Origin: Mycolicibacterium cosmeticum
GTDB taxonomy: Bacteria; Actinomycetota; Actinomycetes; Mycobacteriales; Mycobacteriaceae
DNA: 64,000 bases
Direction: 5' to 3'
Assembly (NCBI GenBank): GCA_016197365.1
Contig: JACPVS010000021.1
Coordinates: 248,001-312,000, forward strand
Made by a program: the position numbers and the translations under genes. Shown here one piece after another: positions 8,243 through 20,155 of this stretch (positions within the stretch are counted from its first letter, which is position 1; each line of letters starts with the position of its first letter). Below the pieces are notes generated by a model, which saw only the letters and a list, made by a program, of their open reading frames with translations, was not told where the DNA came from and ran no database searches.

Positions 8243-8258
8243 CAGGACAAGCGTACTG
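8243..8258 (+). promoter_or_regulatory. AcnR operator at the acn promoter
   Basis: The bases CAGGACAAGCGTACTG match exactly the operator consensus CAGNACnnncGTACTG described for AcnR, the TetR-type aconitase repressor of Corynebacterium glutamicum. The site ends two bases before the candidate -10 hexamer of acn, so a bound repressor would block RNA polymerase. The acnR gene is present just downstream of acn. A second dyad, CCTGGG-gcaaat-CCCAGG (8229-8246), overlaps its left end. Confidence 0.8.
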
Positions 8259-8259
8259 T

Positions 8260-8265
8260 TAGGAT
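8260..8265 (+). promoter_or_regulatory. Candidate -10 element of acn
   Basis: TAGGAT fits the mycobacterial TANNNT -10 pattern and follows the AcnR box by one base. A start near 8272 would give a leader of about 46 bases, with ribosome site GGGAG five bases before the GTG at 8318. Confidence 0.5.
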
Positions 8266-8317
8266 TATCGGCGCCGTCGACACAGCCCGTCGCGGCGATG
8301 ACTAGCCGGGAGTTGAT

Positions 8318-11146
<2,829 letters not shown>

Positions 11147-11157
11147 CGGACACTTCG

Positions 11158-11724
11158 ATGCCGAAGGTCACCGACGATCATCTGACGGCACGGCGGCGCC
11201 AGATCCTCGACGGTGCCCGGCGCTGCTTTGCGGAATACGGGTACGAGAAGGCGACCGTGCGGCGGCTCGAACACACCATCGGGCTGTCGCGCGGCGCCAT
11301 CTTCCACCACTTCCGCGACAAGGACACCTTGTTCTTCGAGCTGGCCCGTGAGGACGCCGAGCGGATGGCCGACGTCGCCTCCCGCGAGGGCCTCATCCAG
11401 GTGATGCGCGACATGATCGCGGCACCGGAGCAGTTCGACTGGCTGGCCACACGCCTGGAGATCGCGCGCAAGTTGCGTAACGACCCGGCCTTCCATGCCG
11501 GTTGGGTGGAGCGCTCCGCGGAGTTGTCGGCCGCGACCAGCGAACGGCTGCGACAGCAGAAGAAGGCCGGCCGGCTGCGTGACGACGTGCCCGGCTCGGT
11601 GGTGCAGAACTATCTGGATCTGGTGCTCGACGGGCTGGTGGCCCGGCTCGCATCCGGCGACACCACCGAAAACCTCAGCGCGGTACTGGACCTCGTCGAG
11701 GAATCGGTGCGCCAGCCGGGCTGA
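11158..11724 (+). CDS. acnR: TetR-family aconitase repressor AcnR
   Basis: 188-residue TetR regulator. N-terminal helix-turn-helix (ILDGARRCFAEYGYEKATVRRLEHTIGLSRGAIFHHF read in overlapping parts: AEYGYEKATVRRL and GLSRGAIFHHF), then an all-helical ligand domain. In Corynebacterium the orthologue next to acn represses it and responds to citrate and metal ions. The exact operator match upstream of acn and the 11-bp acn-acnR spacing support the same circuit here, with acnR as part of the transcript it controls. It converges on the HTH gene at 11730, only five bases away. Confidence 0.92.
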   Translation: MPKVTDDHLTARRRQILDGARRCFAEYGYEKATVRRLEHTIGLSRGAIFHHFRDKDTLFFELAREDAERMADVASREGLIQVMRDMIAAPEQFDWLATRLEIARKLRNDPAFHAGWVERSAELSAATSERLRQQKKAGRLRDDVPGSVVQNYLDLVLDGLVARLASGDTTENLSAVLDLVEESVRQPG

Positions 11725-11729
11725 GCGAC

Positions 11730-11921
11730 TCAGCCCATCGCGCGCCGGTGGTTCGGCCCGCCACGGCTGCGCATGGTGGTGCCGGACTCACGCAGCATGC
11801 TGTGCACGGATCCGTACGAGCGGCCGGTGATCGCCACCAACGAGCGGATGCTCGCTCCCCGTTCGTATGCTGTGCGCAGGTCGGTCAGGACCTTGTCTCG
11901 GGACTGGCTGCTTTCGTTCAT
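11730..11921 (-). CDS. 63-residue helix-turn-helix protein (Rv1473A-like)
   Basis: Very small DNA-binding protein: MNESSQSRDKVLTDLR, then a helix-turn-helix (SIRSLVAITGRSYGSVHSML) and a basic Arg/Gly/His tail. Essentially the whole protein is one HTH. The ATG at 11921 gives 63 residues, the length of M. tuberculosis Rv1473A, and has GGGGAG eight bases upstream; the longer open frame from 11963 adds 14 residues without a ribosome site. Its targets are unknown. Similar tiny HTH proteins occur across actinobacteria. Confidence 0.82.
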   Translation of the reverse strand: MNESSQSRDKVLTDLRTAYERGASIRSLVAITGRSYGSVHSMLRESGTTMRSRGGPNHRRAMG

Positions 11922-12017
11922 CAGACGTCTCCCCACTTCTGCGAATGCATCCCGCGGGTACACAGCCTAGGAAGCAGTCAAACCTGATGTGTGAATATTC
12001 GGCAAAGTGCCGCAATA

Positions 12018-13646
<1,629 letters not shown>

Positions 13647-13667
13647 GCACTTACCTCCTCGATGGCT

Positions 13668-14507
13668 CTATCTGTCGTCGGTGAAGACTTTGTCGTCCGT
13701 AAAAACCGGGGCTCGGTTCTCGGCGCGCGCGGCGACCGCTTCCTCGAAGTTGGCGGTGAGCAGGCGCACGTACAGCTGGCCCAGCCCTTCGGCCTGCATA
13801 TGCCCCTCGAGGCTGCCGGCGTCCAGTCCACTCCACAGCGTTCGCTTGGTCAACTCGGTTCCAGGCCGGGAAAACGCCGCGATGCGCTGGGCAATGCCGT
13901 AGCAGTATGCCAGTAATTCATCCTCGGCCACCACTTGCGAAACCAGGCCTATCCGTTCGGCCTCGGCAGCGTCGACGTCGCGCCCCGTGAGCATGATGTC
14001 GAACGCGCGGGACGAGCCGATGGCCCGCGGCAGCAGATAGGACAGTCCGAGCTCGCTCGCGGTCAGACCGTTGTTGATGCCGGCCGCCCGGAAGTACGCC
14101 CCGGTGGCCGCAACCCGGATATCGCAGGCCAGGGCCAGGCACAGGCCCCCTCCGATCGCGGCACCGTTGACCGCGGCGATCACCGGCTGGTGCAGCCGGC
14201 GCAGCGCCAGGATCACCTCGTCGAGCACTTCCATGGACCGCAACGCGAACGACGGGCGGGTCAGGCCCGCCACATGCGGCACCGACCCGGCCGACTTGTG
14301 ATCGGCCCCCGAGGAGAATCCGCGACCCGCCCCCGTGAGCACGATCACCCGGACGTCGTTGTCGACGCGCAACTCGTCGAGCACGCCCCGCAGCGGCACC
14401 ATCACATCGAACGCCATCGAGTTCATCCGCTCGGGGCGATTCAGCGTGACCAATGCCACGCCGGACAGCGGTCGATCGACGAGGACGAACTCGCTCTGCT
14501 CAGTCAC
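13668..14507 (-). CDS. echA12: Enoyl-CoA hydratase/isomerase (EchA12-like)
   Basis: 279-residue crotonase-fold protein. Oxyanion-hole motif GRGFSSGADHKSAG and AAVNGAAIGGGLCLALACDIRVA are typical (second motif read as two overlapping words). The usual catalytic glutamates at the positions equivalent to Glu144/Glu164 of rat hydratase are not clear here: the second region reads INNGLTASELGLSYLLPRAIG, with one candidate glutamate. The precise reaction is therefore uncertain (hydratase, isomerase or another CoA chemistry). It lies 56 bp after the thioredoxin gene and 21 bp before the ABC-F gene, the same order as Rv1471-Rv1472-Rv1473. Confidence 0.85.
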   Translation of the reverse strand: MTEQSEFVLVDRPLSGVALVTLNRPERMNSMAFDVMVPLRGVLDELRVDNDVRVIVLTGAGRGFSSGADHKSAGSVPHVAGLTRPSFALRSMEVLDEVILALRRLHQPVIAAVNGAAIGGGLCLALACDIRVAATGAYFRAAGINNGLTASELGLSYLLPRAIGSSRAFDIMLTGRDVDAAEAERIGLVSQVVAEDELLAYCYGIAQRIAAFSRPGTELTKRTLWSGLDAGSLEGHMQAEGLGQLYVRLLTANFEEAVAARAENRAPVFTDDKVFTDDR

Positions 14508-14563
14508 ACGTGCACGCTAGCGCGTGCTCCGCTCAGGACTGCCAGCTGATGGCCTCGGCAGGG

Positions 14564-14911
14564 CTATTGCGACGCTATGGCCGCGTCGACGTCGAACTCC
14601 TTGATCTTGGTGATCAGCTCGTCGAGCTGCGCGGGGCCCAAGGCTCCAGACTGCCGGAACACCTGATGGCCCTTCTTGAACGCCAACAGCGTCGGGATGG
14701 CCTGGATCTCGGCGGCCTGGGCCAGCTCGGGCTCGGCCTCGGTGTCGACCTTGGCGTGCACCACGTCGGGATGCTTGTCGGCGGAGGCGCCGTACGTCGG
14801 GGCGAAGGCCCGGCACGGACCGCACCACGACGCCCAGAAATCGACGATGACGATCTCGTTGTCGTCGAGGATGCCCTTGAATTCGGCTGCGGTGATGTCT
14901 TGTGTACCCAC
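14564..14911 (-). CDS. trxB1: Thioredoxin
   Basis: Small disulfide reductase of 115 residues with the thioredoxin fold and active site WCGPC (Cys30, Cys33), the cis-proline word AIPTLLAFK and the invariant Asp in VDFWASWCGPC. The start is GTG at 14911 with AGGA five bases upstream; an upstream TTG at 14950 would add 13 residues lacking family similarity. Orthologous by position to M. tuberculosis Rv1471 (TrxB1). It heads the trx-echA12-ABC-F series. Confidence 0.92.
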   Translation of the reverse strand: MGTQDITAAEFKGILDDNEIVIVDFWASWCGPCRAFAPTYGASADKHPDVVHAKVDTEAEPELAQAAEIQAIPTLLAFKKGHQVFRQSGALGPAQLDELITKIKEFDVDAAIASQ

Positions 14912-14997
14912 GTTCGTCCTAACGTTTTCCCGATCCTGGTTGTTCCACAACCATCTTGGCTGCCGCGGCCGCGCCGTGCGCGGCGTTGACCGGAATA

Positions 14998-16074
14998 TCA
15001 GTGCAGCCGGGCCAGTGCGCTTTGCGCGTCGTAGCCGTCGAATTCGCCAAGGGTGTTGTCACGCAACCGGTTCACCCACTCGGGGTCGGCCAGCAGCGCA
15101 CGGCCGATCGCGATCACGTCGAACTCCCCGGCGTCGAACAGTTCGCGCAGCCGGTCCACCGGTGCCGGTTCGATGCGGGCGCTCGTCAACGCTGCGGGTT
15201 TGAACTCGGTGGCCAGCCCGACAGATCCCACCCCGATCACGGGCAGACCCGTCAGCTTCTTGGTCCAGCCTGCCAGCGTCAGCGACTCCCCCTCGAACGC
15301 CGGCAGGTAGTGCCTGCGGGTCGACGGGTGCAACACGTCCACACCGGCGTCCACCAACGGGGCGAGCAGGCGCTCCAGTTCGGCCGGTCCGTCGGCCAGG
15401 TGTGCGTCGTAGGCATTGGATTTCCACTGCGAGAACCGCAGCACGATCGGGAAGTCCGGCCCGACGGCCGCACGGACCGCCGCGATCACCTCGGCCGGGA
15501 ATCGGGTGCGCTCAGCACCGTAGGCGTCGGCGCGCACATTTGTTTTGTCCCAGAGGAATTCGTCGAGCAGGTAGCCGTGCGCCCCATGCAGTTCGACTGC
15601 GTCGAACCCGACGGCCCGCGCATTGCGGGCGGCCGTGGCGTAGGCGTGGCGGACGGCGTCGAGCCCGTCGGCGTTCAGCGCAATCCCCCGCGCCTGCCCC
15701 ACACTGTTCAGACCGGACGGGCTGACGGGGACGACACCGTCGCTGTCGTCACGCTCGCCGCCCTGATGCCACAGCTGGGCGGCGATGGCGGCGCCGTGGG
15801 CGTGCACGGCGTCGGTGACCGCCCGCCAGCCGCCCAGGCTCTCGGCCCCGGCGAGGGTCGGGATGCTCAGCGGATAGCCCGCGGCCGGATGCGGGATGCG
15901 CACGCCTTCGGTGATGATCAGTCCCACCCCGCCGGCCGCCCGGCGCGCGTAGTACGCGGCGACGTCGGGTCCGGGCACGCCGCCCGGCGAGGCCCGGCGC
16001 GTCATCGGTGCCATGGCGAAGCGGTTGCGCAAAGTCAGATTCTGCACGCGCAGCGGACTGAAGAGATCTGCCAT
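14998..16074 (-). CDS. NADH:flavin oxidoreductase, old yellow enzyme family
   Basis: 358-residue FMN-dependent TIM-barrel ene-reductase. It begins MADLFSPLRVQNLTLRNRF, contains the OYE words MAPMTR, AAQLWHQGG, FDAVELHGAHGYLLDEFL (substrate/FMN region with His-Gly-Ala-His) and ends the barrel with VIGVGSVG and DVIAIGRALLADPEW. The long upstream open frame is antisense to the hemophore gene; the ATG at 16074 fits the family start. It reduces activated double bonds with NAD(P)H; the natural substrate cannot be inferred. It belongs to a block (14998-18751) absent from the corresponding M. tuberculosis interval. Confidence 0.92.
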   Translation of the reverse strand: MADLFSPLRVQNLTLRNRFAMAPMTRRASPGGVPGPDVAAYYARRAAGGVGLIITEGVRIPHPAAGYPLSIPTLAGAESLGGWRAVTDAVHAHGAAIAAQLWHQGGERDDSDGVVPVSPSGLNSVGQARGIALNADGLDAVRHAYATAARNARAVGFDAVELHGAHGYLLDEFLWDKTNVRADAYGAERTRFPAEVIAAVRAAVGPDFPIVLRFSQWKSNAYDAHLADGPAELERLLAPLVDAGVDVLHPSTRRHYLPAFEGESLTLAGWTKKLTGLPVIGVGSVGLATEFKPAALTSARIEPAPVDRLRELFDAGEFDVIAIGRALLADPEWVNRLRDNTLGEFDGYDAQSALARLH

Positions 16075-16149
16075 GACGTGATCCAACAGCACCGGCGACG
16101 GACAGATTCCGGGAGCCGTCGCAAACAGCACTCTCTCAGCCGGCGTCCG

Positions 16150-16155
16150 TACCGT
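16150..16155 (+). promoter_or_regulatory. -10 element of the hemophore-like gene
   Basis: TACCGT followed by seven bases and the ATG at 16163: leaderless promoter layout. It lies 75 bp from the divergent old yellow enzyme start. Confidence 0.5.
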
Positions 16156-16162
16156 CGGGCGC

Positions 16163-16492
16163 ATGCGTCGTCTCGGTCGATCTGTTGTCGTCGTGGGGGT
16201 TCTCGCCACGCTGGGTGTGGGCACCGCGGCATCCGCCGTCGCAGCACCGGATGTCAGCGCGATCGTGAACTCCACATGCAGCTACGACCAGGTGATGGCG
16301 GCGCTCAATGCGCAGGCGCCCGATGTCGCCAAGGACATCGCGGGCACCCCGGCCACCGGCTTCATCCGGCAGCTGGTCGTGGCGCCGCCGGCCAAGCGTC
16401 GCCAGATGATCGCCTCGGTCGAGGGCATCCCGGAGGTGCAGCAGGAGACGTCGCTGATCCTGCAGATCGCCGGCAACTGCGCCCGGTACTGA
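16163..16492 (+). CDS. Secreted hemophore-related protein
   Basis: 109 residues. A signal peptide (MRRLGRSVVVVGVLATLGVG ... ASAVAAP, cleavage about residue 28) precedes a small helical domain with two cysteines, one in STCSYDQVMAALNAQAPD and one at the C-terminus (NCARY), probably forming a disulfide. The pattern, including FIRQLVVAPPAKRRQMI, is that of the mycobacterial Rv0203-like hemophore-related family, which binds heme outside the membrane. It converges on the acyltransferase gene nine bases away. Heme binding itself is inferred from the family. Confidence 0.8.
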   Translation: MRRLGRSVVVVGVLATLGVGTAASAVAAPDVSAIVNSTCSYDQVMAALNAQAPDVAKDIAGTPATGFIRQLVVAPPAKRRQMIASVEGIPEVQQETSLILQIAGNCARY

Positions 16493-16501
16493 CCCGACGG
16501 C

Positions 16502-18751
16502 TCAGCCGCGGGCCAGCGCCTGGTCTATCAGGGCACCCATCGCCGGCCCGATGGCCTCGGAGTACTCCCGGGTCAGATGGCTCGCGTCGTAGAACACCAT
16601 GGTGTTGCCGACCACCGGAGGGCACCGGTCGGCGGAGCAGAACAACTCGACGGTGTTCGCGTAGTGGCCACCGTTGTCGCGGACGATCGCGGATTCGACG
16701 TCGATACCGGCGTTCTTGGCGGACGGCCACGCCACCTCACACGCCTTGGCGTCCTCCAGGTGCGCCGACAGGCAGTTCGTCGCGACCGAGCTGAGCTTCG
16801 GCTCCGGCCCCAGCACCAGCACCTGCGACCCGTTGCTGCGCAGCTCACGTACCAGGTGTCCCAGTCCGTCGAGCCAGGACGAGTTGAACGGGTCGAATCC
16901 GGCTTTGCCCCACACCGCGATGCCGTCCGGTCCGTAGCTGCGGACCGCCGCCACGACCACCAGCTGCGGGGGCTCGGCGCGCAGCCTGGCCATGATTCCG
17001 GAACGCCATTGCGAACACCGTTGCACCTCCTCCGACAGGCCGTTGAGGTGGTCGGTCAACGGGAGGTCGATGATCGGGCAGGACGCCTTGGCCATCAGCA
17101 ACATCCGCCAGTCCCGCTCATCGACCGCACGCTGGAACGCGGGGCGCCACATCGACGCGTGAGAGTCACCGATCAGCGCGACCGTCGTCGGCGACGACTC
17201 GTTACCGGTGATGCACCTGGGGTGGCCGCCGTCGAACGGTAGCGAGCGCAGGCATCCGTTCGCCAGAATCGACTTGACCTCGGCGGGGGTGCCGGTGAGC
17301 GGCGGCGACAGATTCGACGGCACCGCGGTCATTCCGACCGAGTCCGCGACCGCGGAGTTCACCTGGGCGAAGACATTGCGCACCGAGGCGTCGTACACGT
17401 CGGCGGGCAGGCCCGGCGGCGTCGGCTCCGCGGTGATGACCATCGGCGTCGCGGCCGGGCCGGGACCGACGGGCGCGGGCGCTCCCACCAGGGTGATGGC
17501 TCCCGCACCGACCGCGATGGCGGTGGCCACGGCGCCCATGACCAGGCTGTTGCGCGGGGACGTTCGGATGCGGTCTGAGAATCGCAACGGGTTCTCGACA
17601 TACCGCAGGGTCAGCACGGCAAGACCTGCCGACAGTGCCATCGCGGCCAGCCGCACCCCCAACCCCACCGGATGGCCCAGGAATGCCGGGATCAGCACCA
17701 GCACCGGCCAGTGCCAGAGGTACCACGAGTACGAGATCCGGCCGATCGACCGCATCGGCGCCAGGCCCAGGATCCGGCCGCAACCCCGTTCCGCATTCGC
17801 GCACCCGGCTCCGATGACCAGTGCCGTGCCGACCGTGGGCAGCAGCGCCAGCACACCCGGATAGTCGGCAGAGGTACCTTTCACCCAGACACAGGCAAAC
17901 AACAGGATGCCCAGTCCCAGCCACCCGATCGCCGCGGCGGACCTGCGCGAAAGTCGCTGCCAGTGCACGACGGTGAGCGCCACCAGTCCGCCGGCGGCCA
18001 ATTGCCAGGCGCGGGTCGGAAGGGACAGGTAGGCGGCCGGCGGCATGATGTAGGTCAGCACCAGCGACGCCGCGAACGAGATCACCGCGACCACTGCGAG
18101 CACCGCGATCAACGGCGTCGCCGAGGGGGTGGACTCGTTCTGGTCGGCACGTCGGCGGACGCGGCGGATGAACCAGACCGTCGCGATGATCAGTACCGGC
18201 CACACCAGGTAGAACTGTTCCTCCACGCCGAGGGACCAGTAGTGCTGAAACGGCGTCGGGGTGGTCAGGCTGTCTTTGCCGAAGTAGTTGACGCCGGAGA
18301 AGATGAACCAATAGTTGCTCACATAGAGCGCGCTGGTGATCGCATCCACGGAGACGGTCTTCACCTGCAGGGGCGACAGGATGAAGACCGAAGCGACCAT
18401 GGTGACGACACCCACCAAGGCAGAGGCCGGCAGCAGTCGGCGAGCGCGGGCGCCCCAGAAACGACGCAGGCTGACGGTCCCGGATTTCCCGACCTCGCGC
18501 CAGAGCACCCCGGAGATCAGGAATCCCGAGATGACGAAGAAGACGTCGACCCCGACGAAGCCGCCTCGGACCCCGGGGATGCCGGCGTGGAACAGGACTA
18601 CCGCCAGGACGGCAACGGCCCGCAGCCCCTCGATATCGGGACGGAAACCGCTCGGCACCTTAGTGCCGGCCTGCGGTGCCGGGCGTGCGGATGGCGCCTC
18701 TCGGGTGGGCGAGGCAACCGCATGTCCAACGTCTCTTGGTTCGATGACCAC
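16502..18751 (-). CDS. Membrane acyltransferase with SGNH domain (OafA/YrhL type)
   Basis: 749 residues. After a 35-residue cytosolic start comes the acyltransferase-3 domain: FRPDIEGLRAVAVLAVVLFH, with the family arginine and catalytic His, then GVDVFFVISGFLISG and about ten membrane helices to about residue 420. A C-terminal extracytoplasmic SGNH hydrolase-like domain follows: catalytic Ser in ALIGDSHASMW and Asp/His in DASHLTREY. Such proteins transfer acyl groups to sugars, peptidoglycan or cell-wall glycans. M. tuberculosis has related enzymes (for example Rv0111, Rv1565c) elsewhere. The substrate is unknown. The start is GTG at 18751. Confidence 0.9.
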   Translation of the reverse strand: MVIEPRDVGHAVASPTREAPSARPAPQAGTKVPSGFRPDIEGLRAVAVLAVVLFHAGIPGVRGGFVGVDVFFVISGFLISGVLWREVGKSGTVSLRRFWGARARRLLPASALVGVVTMVASVFILSPLQVKTVSVDAITSALYVSNYWFIFSGVNYFGKDSLTTPTPFQHYWSLGVEEQFYLVWPVLIIATVWFIRRVRRRADQNESTPSATPLIAVLAVVAVISFAASLVLTYIMPPAAYLSLPTRAWQLAAGGLVALTVVHWQRLSRRSAAAIGWLGLGILLFACVWVKGTSADYPGVLALLPTVGTALVIGAGCANAERGCGRILGLAPMRSIGRISYSWYLWHWPVLVLIPAFLGHPVGLGVRLAAMALSAGLAVLTLRYVENPLRFSDRIRTSPRNSLVMGAVATAIAVGAGAITLVGAPAPVGPGPAATPMVITAEPTPPGLPADVYDASVRNVFAQVNSAVADSVGMTAVPSNLSPPLTGTPAEVKSILANGCLRSLPFDGGHPRCITGNESSPTTVALIGDSHASMWRPAFQRAVDERDWRMLLMAKASCPIIDLPLTDHLNGLSEEVQRCSQWRSGIMARLRAEPPQLVVVAAVRSYGPDGIAVWGKAGFDPFNSSWLDGLGHLVRELRSNGSQVLVLGPEPKLSSVATNCLSAHLEDAKACEVAWPSAKNAGIDVESAIVRDNGGHYANTVELFCSADRCPPVVGNTMVFYDASHLTREYSEAIGPAMGALIDQALARG

Positions 18752-19305
18752 CCGGTTTCCCTTCCGACCGATCCTGAGCCGACCGCGTTCGGGCCGGCGC
18801 CGCTACCGGGCCGTCCGGGGGGCGTATTCGGGATGCTAACCCGACCCGCCGTGTCGCGGCGTCACAAGACTGGCAAATAATCGTTTGTTGTATCTTGAGT
18901 GGACAGTCGATGTCATCCGATCGGATGACACCCGCCGCCGTCGCCGGCACCGTTCACGGACTCGACTCCGACGCCGCATCCGCCTCATGTTCGGGCACAT
19001 CGAATCACGTTGGTGTGCAACGTCTTTGTTTCGAAGATGTAAATGGCACGCGCGGGCCGGCGGCGAGTGTCATGCGCCGGCGCCGACCGTGAATACCGCA
19101 GGTCCGACACGTAGCCGCGTCGAACGCCGATCGGGTCGTTACGCAGTCTTCAGACGACAGCAAACAAAGGCTCGGCTCCCATGCAGGTTCGTGGACAATC
19201 TGTCGCTTATCTATACACGGCCCGCGGAGCGGCCGAGCGCAAATTGACCAACAAGACAAATCAACATGTGGGAGCACTGCCGGTCGCCTGGCGACGCGAC
19301 CGAAA
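18752..19305. other. Gene-poor intergenic region
   Basis: About 550 bp between the acyltransferase start and the terminator of the suf operon. Open frames on both strands are short and have no protein-like composition. It contains a candidate minus-strand -10 for the acyltransferase (TAGCAT, 18833-18838) and a perfect 20-bp palindrome (18911-18930). TATCTT (18891-18896) could be a plus-strand -10, so a short untranslated RNA is possible. I see nothing else. Confidence 0.5.
18911..18930. promoter_or_regulatory. Perfect 20-bp palindrome
   Basis: TGTCATCCGATCGGATGACA is its own reverse complement over all 20 bases. It lies about 85 bp upstream of the candidate acyltransferase transcription start. 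With no unpaired loop it is better suited to binding a dimeric regulator than to forming an RNA hairpin. The regulator is not identified. Confidence 0.6.
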
Positions 19306-19333
19306 GAGCCTCCGCCGGGAACGGCGGAGGCTC
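19306..19333 (-). terminator. Intrinsic terminator of the suf operon
   Basis: Perfect 11-bp stem (GAGCCTCCGCC paired with GGCGGAGGCTC) with a six-base loop, located 22 bp after the sufT stop. On the minus strand the stem is followed by CTTTCGG, a short T-run, which is usual for mycobacterial terminators. Confidence 0.8.
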
Positions 19334-19355
19334 AGGAGGGAAATCGGGGACAGTC

Positions 19356-19700
19356 CTAGACGGTGAAGCCCAGCGCGCGCAGCTGCTCGCGGCCGTCATC
19401 GGTGATCTTGTCCGGGCCCCACGGCGGGTTCCACACCCAATTCAGCTTGATGTCGTTGACCAGGCCGGCACCGATGAGCGCGTTGCGGGTCTGGTCCTCG
19501 ATCACATCGGTCAGCGGGCAGGCCGCCGACGTCAGCGTCATGTCGATGAGCGCCACCTTGCCGGCCTCGCCCTCTTCGAGGTTCAGCCCGTATACCAGGC
19601 CGAGGTCCACCACGTTGATACCGAGCTCCGGGTCGACCACGTCGCGCATGGCCTCCTCGACGTCGGCCAACAACAGTTCCTCGCTCTGCGCTTCACTCAT
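19356..19700 (-). CDS. sufT: SufT-type Fe-S maturation protein (DUF59)
   Basis: 114 residues covering one DUF59/MIP18 domain: VVDPELGINVVDLGLVYGL and DMTLTSAACPLTDVI with the conserved cysteine, then NPPWGPDKITDDGREQL. SufT proteins help mature Fe-S proteins. Last gene of the suf operon; its ATG overlaps the sufU stop by four bases (ATGA, 19697-19700). Corresponds to Rv1466. Confidence 0.93.
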   Translation of the reverse strand: MSEAQSEELLLADVEEAMRDVVDPELGINVVDLGLVYGLNLEEGEAGKVALIDMTLTSAACPLTDVIEDQTRNALIGAGLVNDIKLNWVWNPPWGPDKITDDGREQLRALGFTV

Positions 19701-20155
19701 CGTTTCTCCTCAACATCGTGGCTCGCCTGGGCAAGCGCATCTTTGAAAGCCATCCAGCCCAGCAGCGCGCATTTCACCCGCGCCGGGTACTTGGACACGC
19801 CGGCGAACGCGATGCCGTCGCCCAGTACATCCTCGTCCCCCTCGACATTGCCGCGGGAGGAAATCATCTCGGTGAACGCGGCCACCGTCTTGAGCGCGTC
19901 GCCGACGGTCTGGCCGATCACCTGGTCGGTCAGCACCGACGTCGCGGCCTGGCTGATGGAACAGCCCTGGCCGTCGTAGGAGATGTCGTCCACGGTCTCG
20001 CCGTCGCCGGACAGTGCCACCCGCAACGTCACCTCGTCACCGCACGTCGGGTTGACGTGGTGAACCTGCACGCCGAACGGCTCCCGCAGGCCACGGTGAT
20101 GCGGGTGCTTGTAGTGGTCCAGGATGACTTCCTGGTACATCTGTTCCATTCTCAC
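19697..20155 (-). CDS. sufU: Fe-S assembly sulfur-transfer protein SufU
   Basis: 152 residues. Zn-dependent sulfur acceptor that takes persulfide sulfur from SufS for cluster assembly. The NifU-like ligands are present: NPTCGDEV (Cys and Asp), YDGQGCSISQA, and VKCALLGW. The insertion between the first two cysteines is the SufU type rather than IscU. Start GTG at 20155 forms a GTGA overlap with the sufS stop and has GGAG eight bases upstream; the open frame extends further upstream only as a shadow of sufS. Confidence 0.93.
   Translation of the reverse strand: MRMEQMYQEVILDHYKHPHHRGLREPFGVQVHHVNPTCGDEVTLRVALSGDGETVDDISYDGQGCSISQAATSVLTDQVIGQTVGDALKTVAAFTEMISSRGNVEGDEDVLGDGIAFAGVSKYPARVKCALLGWMAFKDALAQASHDVEEKR

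Noticed and set aside
14998..18751. Accessory block as a mobile island
   Set aside because: No integrase, transposase, flanking repeat or tRNA is visible, and base composition looks like the neighbours; ordinary gene-content variation is enough.
18885..19247. Possible 120-residue gene
   Set aside because: Arg-rich, no motif, and no ribosome site at a start; treated as non-coding.
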